In this document: one piece after another, positions 38,487-50,993 of the stretch
Position numbering within the stretch: position 1 is the first letter of the stretch
Layout of the letters: every line of letters begins with the position of its first letter
Origin: Icerya purchasi
Taxonomy: Eukaryota; Arthropoda; Insecta; Hemiptera; Monophlebidae
Assembly (NCBI GenBank): GCA_039619475.1
Contig: CM077116.1
Location: 37,583,183 to 37,647,182, forward strand
Length of the DNA: 64,000 nucleotides
Direction: 5' to 3'
The notes under the pieces: generated by a model
What the model was told of the DNA's origin: nothing
What the model saw: the letters and a program-made list of their open reading frames with translations, nothing else
Database searches by the model: none
Translations under genes and position numbers: made by a program

Positions 38487-38599
38487 GATTACAGATTGTG
38501 GGTGAGTGCCGGTGGGTGCTTTTTCCTTCACGTCAGTTCACGGTCAAAAAATTCGCTAAATGGCCACTTTGGCCAGATCGTGATGGAAAAAAAAAAAAA
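38487..38599 (+). mobile_element. 3' UTR and A-tail of the jockey-like element
   Basis: A non-coding tail of about 100 bp (GTGGGTGAGTGCCGG ... GGCCACTTTGGCCAGATCG) ends in A13 at 38587-38599, giving the element's 3' boundary. The short palindrome TGGCCACTTTGGCCA lies within it. Confidence 0.75.
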
Positions 38600-41304
38600 G
38601 TTATAATAGTATAATTCTTATACAACATTCATCCTTTAATATTAGAGCGAGCAGGCACGGAAGTAATAAAAATTGCAATATCTAAAAACATTTTAATAAG
38701 TATAAAAGCGCAGTCGCTCGTTCTCCATGTATCGGAAACGTAATGCGTAATACGGAGTTTTCATTATTATTACGATTTGCTGACTACAAAAATTAACGTA
38801 TAATATATAAGAATTATCATCACCCTGAAACATATCGTTTTTTTATTTTTTTACTTTTCAATACATTTTTATGAAATTTTTATAGTAAATCTTGAAGTCG
38901 GTGGTACAGTTCACGATTTTTAGCGTAATACTTAAATTTTTCGTTTCACTAAAATTGAACTATTTAAAGAAAAAAAACGACAAGTTTTTAAATTCACCAT
39001 GGTTCGAAATTCGTTTTCTTTATTTTCGAATCTACATATATTTATCCGTGTCAATTAACATTGATAATACTTTCAACTCTGACATTGAACTATACGATTT
39101 TTGTTTAAATTTTTATTTTTCCGTCATAATTATTTCGGTTGTGTTCGTATTTTATTTTTCATTTTTCCAGCTAAACAGATTAGCTGTGCCCGAAAACGTT
39201 ACTAAAAATAAGTATATTATATTTAGTTTGCTATTAGTTAATTTATTTCTTGTTATTAATTATTAATAATTTCTAGCAAACGGGTATGAAGTTTAACACT
39301 TATTTTTATTTTTAAAGAATCATTAAAGTCAATATATATATATATATATATAAAGCGAACAAACATAAAAAAACCCACATACATGCGAATTCCTTCTTTT
39401 TTGAAGTCGTTATACTATAAAATTGAAAACGATACATCTTATAAACCGGACGTTTCTTTTTATTTTGTTGGCAAGTTTCAAATGCCTCGAAAATAGTTAT
39501 AGGTTAATTACATTTTCGAGCCGTTATTTATAGCGGAAATAATAATAACAAAGTTACGGAGAACGAAATAAATTTACTCGATGGAAAATCAATATGGTAG
39601 ACGAAAAAAAAAGAAATTTGTAAAATTCACTAGGCGTGACAACTGGTGGGGTTCTATTTGCAACCGGATGCATTTATTCACGCGCCGTTACGTCACATTA
39701 CGGATATCGCTTTTTAAACTCCCGATCGGAATTATATATAAAGTGAAAATTATTGTTAGGAGAAAATCCGCAAGATTGCTTAGTAAGGAGAAGGACAAGT
39801 GATCGATAGTTTTTGGGTTTTTTTTTTAATTTTTATTTTTTTTAAATATTTATTTATTTTAAATATTGTTATGTTCCATACAGGCGTTAGCCCAATTACA
39901 ATTACCCAGAAGTAACATAGCGCATTATTAATAAAATATCTATAACAATAATGGTTCTTAATAATAGGTATAAATATTCGTACACGAACATATTCTCGCA
40001 TGCACAGAGTGCCGCCTCAAGAATATATTCATCCTCCGTGACCACCAATTATCTTCTAGGTATAAATATGAATAAGTATAGCTCCGTTGTATTTGATATT
40101 GAAAACCAGATTTAAACTAATTGAAAATACTTAATATTCTGTTATCGAAGTACCACACCGGTCAACCACCATCAGCACTGCTGACCCTGATCGAAATCGA
40201 GAGTCACACAATAAGCGAAGCGATATAAATGGCGAAATAAAGAAGGTCGAAAAAATTCGAAATTATCAATAAAAGCAGCATTTACTTGAATGCGAAACGA
40301 TTATACAGTCTTAATGAAAATCAAATTGACGGATGCGGTGAAAAGCCGAGTTAATGTGTAGCAGACGATAGATGATATTCCAATATTCCGAATATGGCAC
40401 TGATTGCAAAGAGACGAATATTTTGTATATCGGGGCACAGACGTCTAGAGTGTACTGATCTGTAAGCATTGATAACGTGATAATGTGAACATGACGTTTT
40501 CCTTTTTTCGTTATTTCGGAGCTTTTTTTGCAGTTTTTTCTCTTCTCGAGTACGATGAAAATGGGGGGGAAAAAGGGGTATTTTTCGAAATTCGCGCAAA
40601 CCACGCAAGCTAACGTGAAATCAGGCATTCGCCAATGCGGCTAAGTTGAACTGCGTATTCGTGGCGGAACAAAAGGCTGGCTGAAACACAGTGTGCGTCT
40701 CAGTAGATACTGTCGCCAAAAAAATGACGAACGTTTCATTTTGCTTTTCGAATATATCCCGAAATAGTAGTTGGTCCATACAGTCGTCTGGAAGATCGCG
40801 ACTCGCAAATAACAGCGGCCATTTTTCATAACTCAAACGTGTATGTGCGGCAATAGCACACTTCGAGCAATGGAGTCTGTGCGAGTTTCTTATAAATTTT
40901 AATCATTCACGGTATTCGCTGAATTGTTACACAATTTTTTCGCCCTTCTAACTGACGTTATACGAGTTAGCGCTGGAAATGTTTATAGGCCGAAATACGT
41001 TGAAAACTGTCCACTCTGCAACCGCATTTAAGCGTTGGAACTGCAGTTTTTACAGCGACGAAAGTTTCAAAAGACCTAGAGCCGATTAAAATCGCGAGCT
41101 AAAATGTAATTGACCGAATGATCAAAGAAAAACTGCCGACTCGCTGTGCAGCAGTATTAATTAGACTTAATTGAGAATGACAAAAATTTGCATTATTACA
41201 ACGTCTAAATGTCATTTGCACAGACATGTCGACCACCCGTATGTTTCCACATGACAGTCGTGTTCAACTTTTTTTGTTTTCGCAAATTACACACGTATAT
41301 AACA

Positions 41305-41362
<58 letters not shown>

Positions 41363-44300
41363 ATATACATTCGGCTTATTAAGAGTCCGTCATTGACAAT
41401 AAACGGAAGTATAATTCACCGATAAAATTAAACGAAGTAGCAATTACGGTTATTAATTGATAACGGCGATTCCCTTTTTTTCTTCTTTTGTTTTCGTAGT
41501 TGGGCTTGTGTTTAACTGGCCCGGTGTAAGTGGAAATTTTCGATGCATTTCCTCGCTGGCGGAATTCGAAATTATCCAACAGAGACGATGCTATTGCAGT
41601 CTTGGTCTGATTTTCTTTTGCAAATTAACATACGTGTATTTCTGCGTTTTAAATTGTTGAACTTGTTGTCTTAAAATCATCCGTGTATTACGTTATCGCT
41701 AAAACTTCAACTAGCTTTTACGCGACTGCTATCTTTTTAATATCATTCTTCTTCTTTTCTTTTTTTTCCGGATAATTTTAAAGCTAAAACAGCATAGTGC
41801 CTGCCGCGTTGCTAAACTCTCTGATGAACAACGATCGTGCTGCGGACACTGTCTGAAATATCGGTTCACAACGGGTAGGAGGCGCGCGGAGTTTGGAAGT
41901 TTAGGCAATTTAATCAAGCGTGTAAAACGAAAAAAAAAAAACCGATCAGATCGCTAGAAATGCACAATAATCATTCCGGAGTGGAAAAAAATTTATTACG
42001 AGACAGACGACACAGGGTAAATTCACCGCGCGGTATACCAGCGGACTCGCTAATTAATTTGAAAATTCTCTTTACACTATCGAATCGGAAGGACTCTCGA
42101 GAATTTCTGCCGGACTAACAGGGCTCTTAGCGGATTCGTTAAAATTTTTACCGAATAATCATCGTGAATTTCGTGCGAGTCTGCAAAAGTACGCGGGCGA
42201 CAAAAAAAAAAAAAAAAAAAAAGTTACATCACCATCGCGGATACAAAACAACAACGACAGTGAGCGGGTTTTAATGGTACACGTAAATTCGCGCACAAGA
42301 ATGCCGCTCGATGGCGGAATCGCCTTGAATTTCTTTATACGGCTAATTATCCAGAACGGGTATTTATCATCTTTGACTCGGCTCGTCCGTCGTAACGTAA
42401 ACATAGCGCGTCCAGCGTGTAAAAATGCATCTCCGTATATAACGCACGGACCCCGCCCCCCCCCCTCTTGCTCAATACTACTTATGACTAAAAACATGTA
42501 GTTATGACTAAGCCGCTGGAAACGGATGTCGGGAATTCCCCGCCTGTTCGTTTGTCCGTTCGTGGGTGTGTGCAAGAGAGAGTGAGAGAGAGTAAGAAGA
42601 TGTACGTGTTCGAAATTAATTGTAATTGTCGATAGTTAAACCAGAAGAAGAGACGGTCGCGTCTTTCAAAAATAACAATAGCCGGGACTTGATAAAATGC
42701 CTGCCGCTTTCTCTTCCGTTCTAGGATCTTGGCCTAACCAGTCCGAAAACAACAATGCTCTAGGATTGTTGTTTATGTTTACCGATTTTTTTGGGGAAAA
42801 AATTAAGGTTATTTATGCCCCCCCACCCTTTCTCACTAAAATTAATCATATAATTTTTATAATGTTTATTCGCGCAAAGAACTTTTTGAGATGATGCAAC
42901 TTCTTTGTTTTCGTATACGAGTGTAGTAGTTCTATAGGTAGTATCGGCTAGCTGGATAGAAACATTAGAAATTAAAAGAAAACATTTAAAACAGGGGAGG
43001 GGGGAGTCCGCTTAGACTTTTGCGATTTACTGTGTAGCCAGACGTAAATTAGCCGAAAATGGAGTAATTTAAAATTGAAGGTCAAAAGGCCCTACACGAA
43101 TGCGAATAACAAACTATTATTAATATGTAGATTCGAATCGAAGATAAGTGAACTATACACATAGCGTTTCATTGACAAGAAATGTTATATGTCCGAATGT
43201 TATATTAATCCAGCTTTATGGAGGTGTATATATGTAGAAGGTAAATTTGGTCGCTCTAAAGTAGTATCATTTAAACTAAAAATTATGAAAAACCTAAAAA
43301 AATCGCAGCCTTCAAGATTTACTTTAGAAATGTAAATGCGCTGGAATATCAAAAAGATGTAGGTATATATGTATTTCGGAGTTTTAACATTATTCTTCAG
43401 CAACATTAATATTCGAATCAGCACGCGAAACAGCAACAATTATAAAACCTCATTAAATATCTGATATTTTCAATACCGAAAATAGCGGCCGTATTATTAA
43501 TCGGGTTTTTAATTGTGTCACGACTCTGACAGGTACAATTGTCGTTGAAATACTCCGAGAGATATATGATTTTTATGCACTTTTTAGCGATTTTTTTTTA
43601 AATTTTTATAGCAGACCGTATTAAAGTGCGTGCTTTTTTTTATGCGGTAAAAAAAAACAATTTTATAAGCGTCAGTATATACATATGTAGAAAATCATTT
43701 GAAAAAGCGTTAAAACTTTATTATTAAAGTATCTCAGTGCAAATGCCGTTCAGTTTGGCCAAAGTTGTGGGTAACAGCGTCAACTAGTGTGCGCCCGATG
43801 AAATTCTGGTCAAAATCAAGAGGATGCTCGTTATCCTTTTTTTTTTTATTCAATTTTATTCAATTTTAACTTTTTTGTTTAAATGTGCTTTTTTTCCACC
43901 AGAAATTATTATTAGCGCGATAAAGTCTCCCTCGTGTGTGAATTAATGCGATATGATTAACTATCGCCGCATCTAAAATGTTAAAATTTAAAGGCTCACA
44001 TTTTATTACGTGCAAAATCGTTTCAACTTTACATTCCGAATGATTCTCATCGTATCGTGCATCATTACGCTATTCCGTTCCATAAATGAAGTCCCCAAAC
44101 CTGTTGTCCCTTTGCGAACCGGCCTTTCCATATAATTTTAGCCTTGCGCCAAATCTCGGTCCTCTACGTTCATCATGAAGATTGCATATGGTCTTCTTCT
44201 TCTGCTTCTCGACGTTTTCTGCGTTCGAAGTTGGGCGATCATCTCGGCTATTATAGGCTTGGATGCTGCAGCCTGCTGTAAGGGGAACGACATTAAATGT

Positions 44301-44394
44301 AGGGGTAGTAACCTAACACTCGGCGAGTGTTTTAATACCAGTTTAATTCTGTGTAATGTCTCGTTTCAGATCCGAATCGATCCCAGGTTTACCC
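38600..44394. other. Noncoding stretch with microsatellites
   Basis: The frame at 38892-39266 (124 codons, very Phe/Ile/Lys-rich) looks like AT-rich chance. It includes CCCGAAAACGTTACTAAAAA near 39189, reminiscent of the palindromic elements' core, so part may be an old half-copy. TA tracts are at 39332-39352 and 41306-41350. The 138-codon minus frame at 42159-42575 runs through a T20 tract and has no known domain. Confidence 0.5.
41306..41370. repeat. (TA)n microsatellite with GTAT end
   Basis: About 22 TA units followed by GTATGTATGTATATATACAT. Confidence 0.95.
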
Positions 44395-44417
44395 AGCCTG
44401 AAATAATTTGGTACTAG
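44175..44417 (+). CDS. Possible small secreted Cys-rich peptide ORF (unconfirmed)
   Basis: The 80-codon frame opens with a convincing signal-peptide pattern (MKIAYGLLLLLLDVFCV, cleavage possible after SWA) and continues with five Cys (CCKGNDIKC, GECF, LILC). I do not recognise a family. Against a gene: the last part overlaps a SINE-related segment starting at about 44330-44395, and the ATG context is ordinary. A GTAAGG donor-like site at 44278, right after the first Cys codon, would allow this to be a signal-peptide exon spliced elsewhere. It may also be chance. Confidence 0.2.
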   Translation: MKIAYGLLLLLLDVFCVRSWAIISAIIGLDAAACCKGNDIKCRGSNLTLGECFNTSLILCNVSFQIRIDPRFTQPEIIWY

Positions 44418-44573
44418 AGAAATCTGGGAAAGTAAAGGCGGATCCTTAGTAAAAAGGAACTGGCCCCAGTGTTCTCCTTGGATCCATTAGGCCTAATACC
44501 ATTATGAAAAGCTTAACTTCATAATCCATGATACCTTATCAATGGTATGGGACTTACTTTACTTTACTTGAGC
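44395..44573 (+). mobile_element. SINE body, second copy
   Basis: It shares CTGGGAAAGTAAAGGCGG, TTATGAAAAGCTTAA and ATCCATGATACCTTATCAA, then GGGACTTACTTTACTTTACTT, with the minus-strand element at 59590-59731 in the same order. Spacing is similar and divergence substantial. A degraded B-box-like AGATCCGAATC lies just upstream at about 44370, so the tRNA-like head may extend left to about 44330. Confidence 0.7.
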
Positions 44574-45478
44574 TACCTTGAAATTCAACGCTTTTCAGAT
44601 TGCAACGAAAAACAGTACCGAAAACACTTATTTAAAATTTTCATTAATTAACGCGATAATTGAAAATACTTTTAATCGATGTCAGTTTGTTTGTGCGATG
44701 GCGATATCGAAAAAAAATTACGCAGCTCATTTCTTTCCGAACAACAAATACGATGATTTTAAATTTATTTCTTTGTGCCTAAATATTTACTCAATGCCAA
44801 AAGCAACGTTACATACTATCCTCCTCGCTTTATATAATCTTGTTTTTTTTCTTTCTTTCTTTTTTAAAATCCTCTAGTTACACAACGTGCAATTTGTGAA
44901 GACGTGCGAAGCCTGAAATTCGCATCAAACACAGCTTTGAAGTTATACAAAAAAAAATCGGTGCGCTGAGAGGACAGATAATAACTTTTCGCAAAACTTC
45001 CACTACTTTTGCCGCCACAATGTGTGACAACATACATGCCATTTAGTTAATAATGTAAAGTATGTTCGGAACTTTCTGTGAGAAAGGTTAATTATTTGTG
45101 AACAATATTTTCCTTCTTTTTTTTCTTCTTCTTCTTCTTAATGGTGACAGCTAAAATAAAATGTACTCGTGGAAGATTAATTCTTTCGTTTTTTTAATTA
45201 AACTTTTTTACTTTATGCAGTTTTTTTTTTTTTTTTTTTTTTTTTATTTAAAAAAAAAGGTAAAATATATTCGAGAGATCACTTGTGTAGTCAGCGACAA
45301 ATTTGTTTTTATTCTGGAATCCGAGAGAGAACAGGCATCGGAACTTTTCGAAAGAGCTTAATTGCAACCATCCCTTTTGTTTTAATCTTCAGGACTTTTC
45401 TTCTTCTTTTTTTTTTTTTCCTGAATTATACAGGTAAGAAAAATGTAATTTTCAACTATTTTGTGGATTTTTAATGCC

Positions 45479-45522
<44 letters not shown>

Positions 45523-45570
45523 TAATAATAATAATAATAATGATAATAATAATGATAATAATAATAATAA
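45479..45570 (+). repeat. (AAT)n microsatellite with GAT variants
   Basis: About 30 trinucleotides, mostly AAT, with scattered TGATAAT interruptions; a short TTTGAT tandem follows. Confidence 0.95.
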
Positions 45571-47282
45571 ATGATTTGATTTGATTTAAAGCCATCTTCT
45601 GTCTCGCTTTTAATTTTTGCCTATTTAATTCTTCAGATTTTCAGCGCAAGTAGCAACCGCACCTTTTCATAATAAACGGCGATGAGTTTTGGAAATAGCT
45701 AAATATTCAAATATGCGATATTTAAACATCTCTAAACGGGCCGATTTAGAAAAAAATAAAATAAAATAAAATAAACGACTATTCGAAAATTAATGAAATT
45801 CTTAACTTTTTTCCAGGGACAGAACAGCCGGCTTGGTCAAATGTTGTACAGAATTATAATTACTTTGATACGAAAGCGTGAAGCCCCGTTTTTAGACACT
45901 ACACACCGGAAAACCGGATCTTGCTGGAATAAGTTTCTCCCGGAGGAGCGATTCTGCCGGAATGATACACACATCCCCCCTCCCCCGATTCGTTTATCGG
46001 ATCGTAAGAGGGTCCTGTAAAAACGAATGGCGACACCTGACTTTAATCGTCGGATAACAGCACCGTTTCCCACGAACAATCCCAAGGAGGAGAATCAAGG
46101 TTCGGTAAAGGGAGATTGCGATTCGAACGGTAAATTCGGAACAGGGAGCACTGAAGTTTCCATGAGACCGCCCGAAAATCACGATCTCACAACACTGCCA
46201 CTGCCTGATTGGGAGAACGGTTTTTTTCAAATCGCATGGAAACAAAGTGCACCGTTCGTATTCCATTCTGGCTATGATGCTTCTATTTCAGTGCTCCGTT
46301 TCAAATATTTAGAACATTCCATATAATTTTACTTTTATATGAAATTTTCCGCGAGAATTTAGACGCTGCTATGCGGATTTTTTCGAACAAATAGCAACTT
46401 TTTTACTGTTTTCTTGGCCGTTTTTATCTGTTTTTTTTTTTTTTTTGTTTTTTTTTGTGGGAGAACAGAGTCAAATTAAGAAGCAAATCGATGCTCAACT
46501 TAGACAGATACTCCGCCAGTAGAAATGATGCAAAAGAGCTGATGTTTTTTCCAACAAAAGTCGGCACAAACGGGGTACGACTGTTTGCACCGCATGACTC
46601 AATTAAGGAAACATTTAATTAGCTTCATCAATGTATCGCGTAAATATATGTATACCGAGAGGCGTTTCTTTTCTTCTCGGTTAAGTAACGAATTAACACG
46701 GCTGCAGGAACTGCGCAGTGTCGCTGCTTTAATTAAATTACATTGCTGAATGTTGAAAGATCTTTTTTATTTTCTGAAGCCTACTGCGACCGATCGGTTA
46801 GTTAATTCCACTTTTATTTATAAGTTCAGGAAAAACTTTCGTCTGCTGTTGTATGCGTTTTAAATGATAATAAATAAAAAATTAAGAGTTATGCAGGGGG
46901 AATTCGGGAAATCATCTGTTTAATGCAATCTGCGCGAATATCGCCATCATCACACATCGCATAATGATTTTGATGTGAACCGTCTTTTACGTGTTGTTTA
47001 GAAAGTTTAAAACCGAATTAAATACCGGGCAATTGGAAATTTCCTAGTAAGAGTAAATTTTGGCAAAATTAGGCGCCGAATTTCGATAATTTTCGAATCG
47101 GCAGATGTTATATTTTCAGCCACAGATATTATTATTATGTAGTCTTGTTCGATGAAAATAAATAAATAAATACATGTTTACTGGCGCGAATCAAAAAAAA
47201 AAAAAAAATCATTAATCGAATAAACGAAAAGATTAAAATAAGTATGATAAATATAAAATGCAGATGATACATTTTAAAAAGA

Positions 47283-47372
47283 AAAGATCGATAGTCGCAA
47301 AATGAAAAATACGAATATATACGATATTTACAATGATTACATACTGTTTTATATTTGCGATTATCGATCTTT
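47283..47372. repeat. Short inverted repeat / hairpin
   Basis: AAAGATCGATAGTCGCAAA at 47283-47301 pairs with TTTGCGATTATCGATCTTT at 47354-47372, one mismatch in 19 bp, with a spacer of about 52 nt. It could be a tiny MITE or a structured RNA; nothing decides between these. Confidence 0.7.
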
Positions 47373-49793
47373 ACCGTATTTTAATAATAGTTTTGAATTT
47401 TTATTCGCAACTAGTCTCGGTGGTTTATAAAATTGAATTAACTATATTGTACTTTAAAGTTTGTGTTGTTTAAGTTCTCTACTTTTAATTTCAATACCAC
47501 TTCATAAATGTTGTCAGTTTTTCACAACAGATAAAGTAAGTAAAAAAGTAAAGCAAGTCTGGGCGTCGGGGATTGTTAAAATATTCCGAAACCATTCTAT
47601 AGTAATAATGAATAATTTGAAAGAAGGAAAAATAGATTTTAATTCTTCCATCAGTAGTAGCGGTCAAATGATTGTAATAAGTATCTCCGAACAGAATTTA
47701 AGATGACCACCCGAGTCTTTTCGGGACCCGATGTGGTAAATTTCAAATATCTGTTCTAACGGATAATAGTGTGGGGGGGGGCATTGATACCCGCCGAGCA
47801 AATACAAATACAGTACCGGGGGAGAGGGGCATCGCGTAAGTGCGATTTTAGCAGTGCGGCTTTCATCTAATACTACTTTTATTTTAATACGGAAGGAAGA
47901 AAACAAAAAAGAACTGATAAAAAGATATTTAAACAAAAGTTGCATTAATAAATACGGAAAAGACAGAAACGAAATTCGGACGAGCGATATTTTAGAAAAT
48001 TAATCTCAATGAGCACACGTTTTAATACCTTCCCGCCAAGAAGATAAAAGACAACGATTTCGCAATATTTGTTCGAGTTCTATTAAACGAAAAATCCGGC
48101 GAGTTTAAAAATTGCAAATAATTGTATGCGTTATTTAATTCCATTTATCAGTCTGCGCCAGAACTCGCGTCGCGTAGATTAAATATTATTAATTCGTCTT
48201 ATTGAATGTTCTTAGCGTGATATTTTTTTTTTTTTTTCAAATATAAATAAGGTGGTGAATTTTCCACCCCACTACAATTTTACGTAATAGCCACTTTCAG
48301 CTGGCAACGTTGCCATCGAACTATTACGTTTTAAAGGCAATTTCCCTTTTAATTTATTTATATGTTCATTACAGAAATTAAACCTAAACTTAACGCAGAA
48401 TGATTGGTGGCAACTTTTAAAAAAAAAAATGGCAAAAAATATTTCAACAAAAATAGGTAGAGAGAAAAATTTTCAAATTTTCAAATCACTAAATTAAATA
48501 CGGTAAAGAGATACGAATAATAGAACCAAGGCGGTGACCTCACAAGGTAATTAATACGTGCGACGCGAAATGCGGCGTCGTCTGAAAACTCGACAAAAAG
48601 ATTAATTAGGCTGATGGCGTAGGTTACTAGATATACTTAATTTTTAGCTGGGCTTGGAAAAGAAAAAGGCGCTTTTTCCAGCAGGTGAAAATTTCAAGTA
48701 AGAAATATTAAGAGTGTATGTTAGAAACATCTTTGGCAATATCTTCGGTACTAAAAAAGTGTTATTAGTAATAGAATCCGAGAATATCTGAAGGATTTTC
48801 GATTAGGAAGGAAAATGACGAATGTGTAAACATGGCAATTTCAGATTCCGACGTTTAACTAATATTTCTGTGCGACTTTTTTTCTTGCTAAAGGCAATTA
48901 ATGCGCATTTTTTTTTTCTGTTTTTTAGAGATGGACTTACATACTACTAGCGCGTGCATTCAGTTAAAACTCTTAAGATGGTTTGTTAATGCTAAAGGGT
49001 TTTTTTCCTTTTTTTTTTAAACTACCTGATAAACAATAGGATATATACTATTTCTCGTAATGAAAGAAATGTGGAATCTCGAAATGAAAAACAAAATACC
49101 CTGAATTTTAGAGTCGACTTAGCGCCTAGCCGAAAATAAATCGGACAAATGAGCAAACATTTTTCGAAATATTTACGTACGCAAAAAGATCAAAATTCAG
49201 AGGTCCGTTCTAGAAATGTTCAAATGCTGCCTCTGAAACTTTTCCGAAATTTAATTTACAAATATGAGAAAAAAAAATTATACCGTATTAGTAACATAGT
49301 ATTGCGAGAAATTTGAAGATCTTCTGCCCGTACAAGGGCAGATGATATAGCGGATTTGTAATTTTTTCAGCTTTATAATAAACCAAACAGTCGGTGCAAT
49401 GGCGCTTCGGAATTTTAATTTTGGCTAACGGCACTAGACTACGCCATCGAAGCATATCGATGAATAAGGTCTGTGGGATGAACGGAAAGTATTTACTCCT
49501 TATTATTGACATCGGAAAGGGGTCGAAAACATCAAACGATTATAAAAATGACAGATAAGCGCGAGGTTTGAAAAATGCAAATCAGGAAAAAATCGAGACT
49601 TTATAGGGGATTAAAGGAAGAAAAAAAAAAAAGCAAAAAAACTTATGATACAATTCGGTTTGATTCTAATGGTAACGAGAAGAAAACGAATTTAGTCCCT
49701 TGGTCATCCATCGGTGCCTGGTACAGATAAAATTACGGTCAACTTTCAGTACGCGTCTATTTGTGAATGGAAAAGGCAAAACTTTCCGCTTAC

Positions 49794-50711
49794 CTAGAAT
49801 AACGCATATGCTGCGCCCTTGAAGGCTGTTTCCGGAAATTTGGGTTACAGCTAGCAGGAAGTCACCGACCAGCAGACAGGCTATGTAGTGCGTTTGGCAC
49901 TTCCAGTGCAACGCGTGGTAGGTGGCCGGTAGAAGACAGCTGGCGATAAGTGTTACAGCCAAGAAGAAGACGGACAGGAACATAATCAGCGGGTATATCG
50001 TGAACCGTATATCGTCCGGATTGACGTCGTTCCGTTTAAATTGATGGCCGCACGTGAAGACGCTGATGTCGTTGCTACGATTTTCTAGGATCTTCTCGAC
50101 GCAGTACTGCTTCATGTTCAAAAGGGCGCTGTTGGATCTCAGAGTGCCGTCCATGTTCAGCTCGTAGTCTACGTTCAGGATGCCGGTTATTGCGAATGCA
50201 CTCGTTTCCGGGCACTTGGGGAATCCGGTGATGATCATAGTGTCCTCTGCAACAAAGTGCGAGGCTTCCGAACCGTTCAACGGAACGCAACTCTCTTTCA
50301 ATTCGCTGTAGACCGTTCCCTGACTGCAGCATTTTTTCACTCGTCGCTCCAACGTTCTTCGGCCCTCTTCCTGTCCCATGCAAACCAACACTCCGTTCCG
50401 ATTCAGGCAGAATAGGTCCGGCTCGATTAATCTGCTAGGCGGCAGAAATAGCGATCCGTTATCGAACGTCACATAGTAAGGACCGCTCGATATGTGCTCC
50501 GGCTGGCTAGAACCTTGATTGCAGATCGGTCTGCGATTTTCCAGGAACTGCCAGTTTTTCGGAATCGTGCCGGGTTTCAGTAGGCCCGGCTTCGACGGCG
50601 AAAAGACCACCGGGGCCCAATTCGTGTCAGTCGGCTGCTCGTCCGGGACACAGGCGGCCTGTTCGTCCAGGTGTTCGTTCGAACGGCAACACTTGAAGAC
50701 CGTTATAGTCG

Positions 50712-50755
<44 letters not shown>

Positions 50756-50859
50756 GAAGAGGACGCCGCCACCGTTGCCGTTGACGTCACCGCAAATGAC
50801 GAGTGCAGCAGCAAACAAATGCCGAAAAAATAATACAAAAATTCACCGCCGAAAACCAT
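49794..50859 (-). CDS. Methuselah-like GPCR, first coding exon (partial gene)
   Basis: This exon encodes 355 residues plus one base of the next codon. Seen: a signal peptide at residues 1-23 (hydrophobic core, cleavage likely after SFA); 14 consecutive Asn at 36-49; an extracellular domain of about 235 residues with 12 Cys, including KCC pairs, and several N-glycosylation sequons (NATI, DNGS, LNGS, ENRS); a membrane helix at about 287-310; a short HALHWKCQ loop; and a second helix at about 322-345 containing GDFLLAVTQISG. Known: Methuselah receptors are class B-like GPCRs with a Cys-rich ectodomain; the HALHW/GD-LLAVTQ pattern fits the Mth-like group, possibly mthl1. The start at 50859 is preferred over the in-frame ATG at 50937 because it sits in AAAC-ATGG context, begins the signal peptide, and follows a good splice acceptor at 50897-50896. 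The exon ends at CTAG|GTAAGC (intron from 49793, phase 1); the frame continues into intron to a stop near 49666. Helices 3-7 were not found in the window. The ligand is unknown. Confidence 0.9.
50713..50754 (-). repeat. In-frame trinucleotide repeat coding 14 Asn
   Basis: A pure (AAT)14 run on the coding strand gives an asparagine homopolymer just after the receptor's signal peptide. Being a perfect microsatellite in coding sequence, it is likely to vary in length between individuals without breaking the frame. Confidence 0.95.
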
Positions 50860-50895
50860 GTTTCGATTAAATTTTACTTTTATTTTTTTAAAACC
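50860..50895 (-). other. 5'UTR part of the Mth-like coding exon, with upstream splice acceptor
   Basis: Reading the minus strand, a T-rich tract ends in CCCGACAG at 50896, a good 3' splice site 36 nt before the ATG. The GTACGT at 50993-50988 would serve as donor, giving a 98-nt 5'UTR intron, a common size in insects. If correct, the upstream in-frame ATG at 50937 is intronic. This is inference from splice motifs only. Confidence 0.5.
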
Positions 50896-50993
50896 CTGTC
50901 GGGAAAAAAACATCAAAAAAAACGAAAAACGAAACAAAAGCGAACAAAAAATTAAAAGGTAAAAAACGGAACTCGGAACGAAAAATTACGTAC

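Larger units (their letters stand above)
44574..49793. other. Probable receptor intron (proximal part), no exon found
   Basis: This lies directly downstream of the receptor's splice donor on the minus strand. I found no frame resembling Methuselah helices 3-7. It contains an (AAT)n tract at 45479-45570, T28 near 45220, a 20-bp inverted pair at 47283-47372 and ordinary AT-rich DNA. Opposed frames at 45837-46326 are unrecognised. Confidence 0.5.

Noticed and set aside
42159..42575. 138-codon minus-strand frame
   Set aside because: It includes a poly-Phe stretch from a homopolymer and no domain; not supported as a gene.
47250..47275. GCAGATGATACA, possible RT ADDT motif
   Set aside because: The frame stops two codons later and no flanking RT motif was found in any frame.
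50519..50833. Plus-strand frame with poly-Leu, and minus-strand frame 50075-50383
   Set aside because: Both are shadows of the Methuselah-like exon in other frames.
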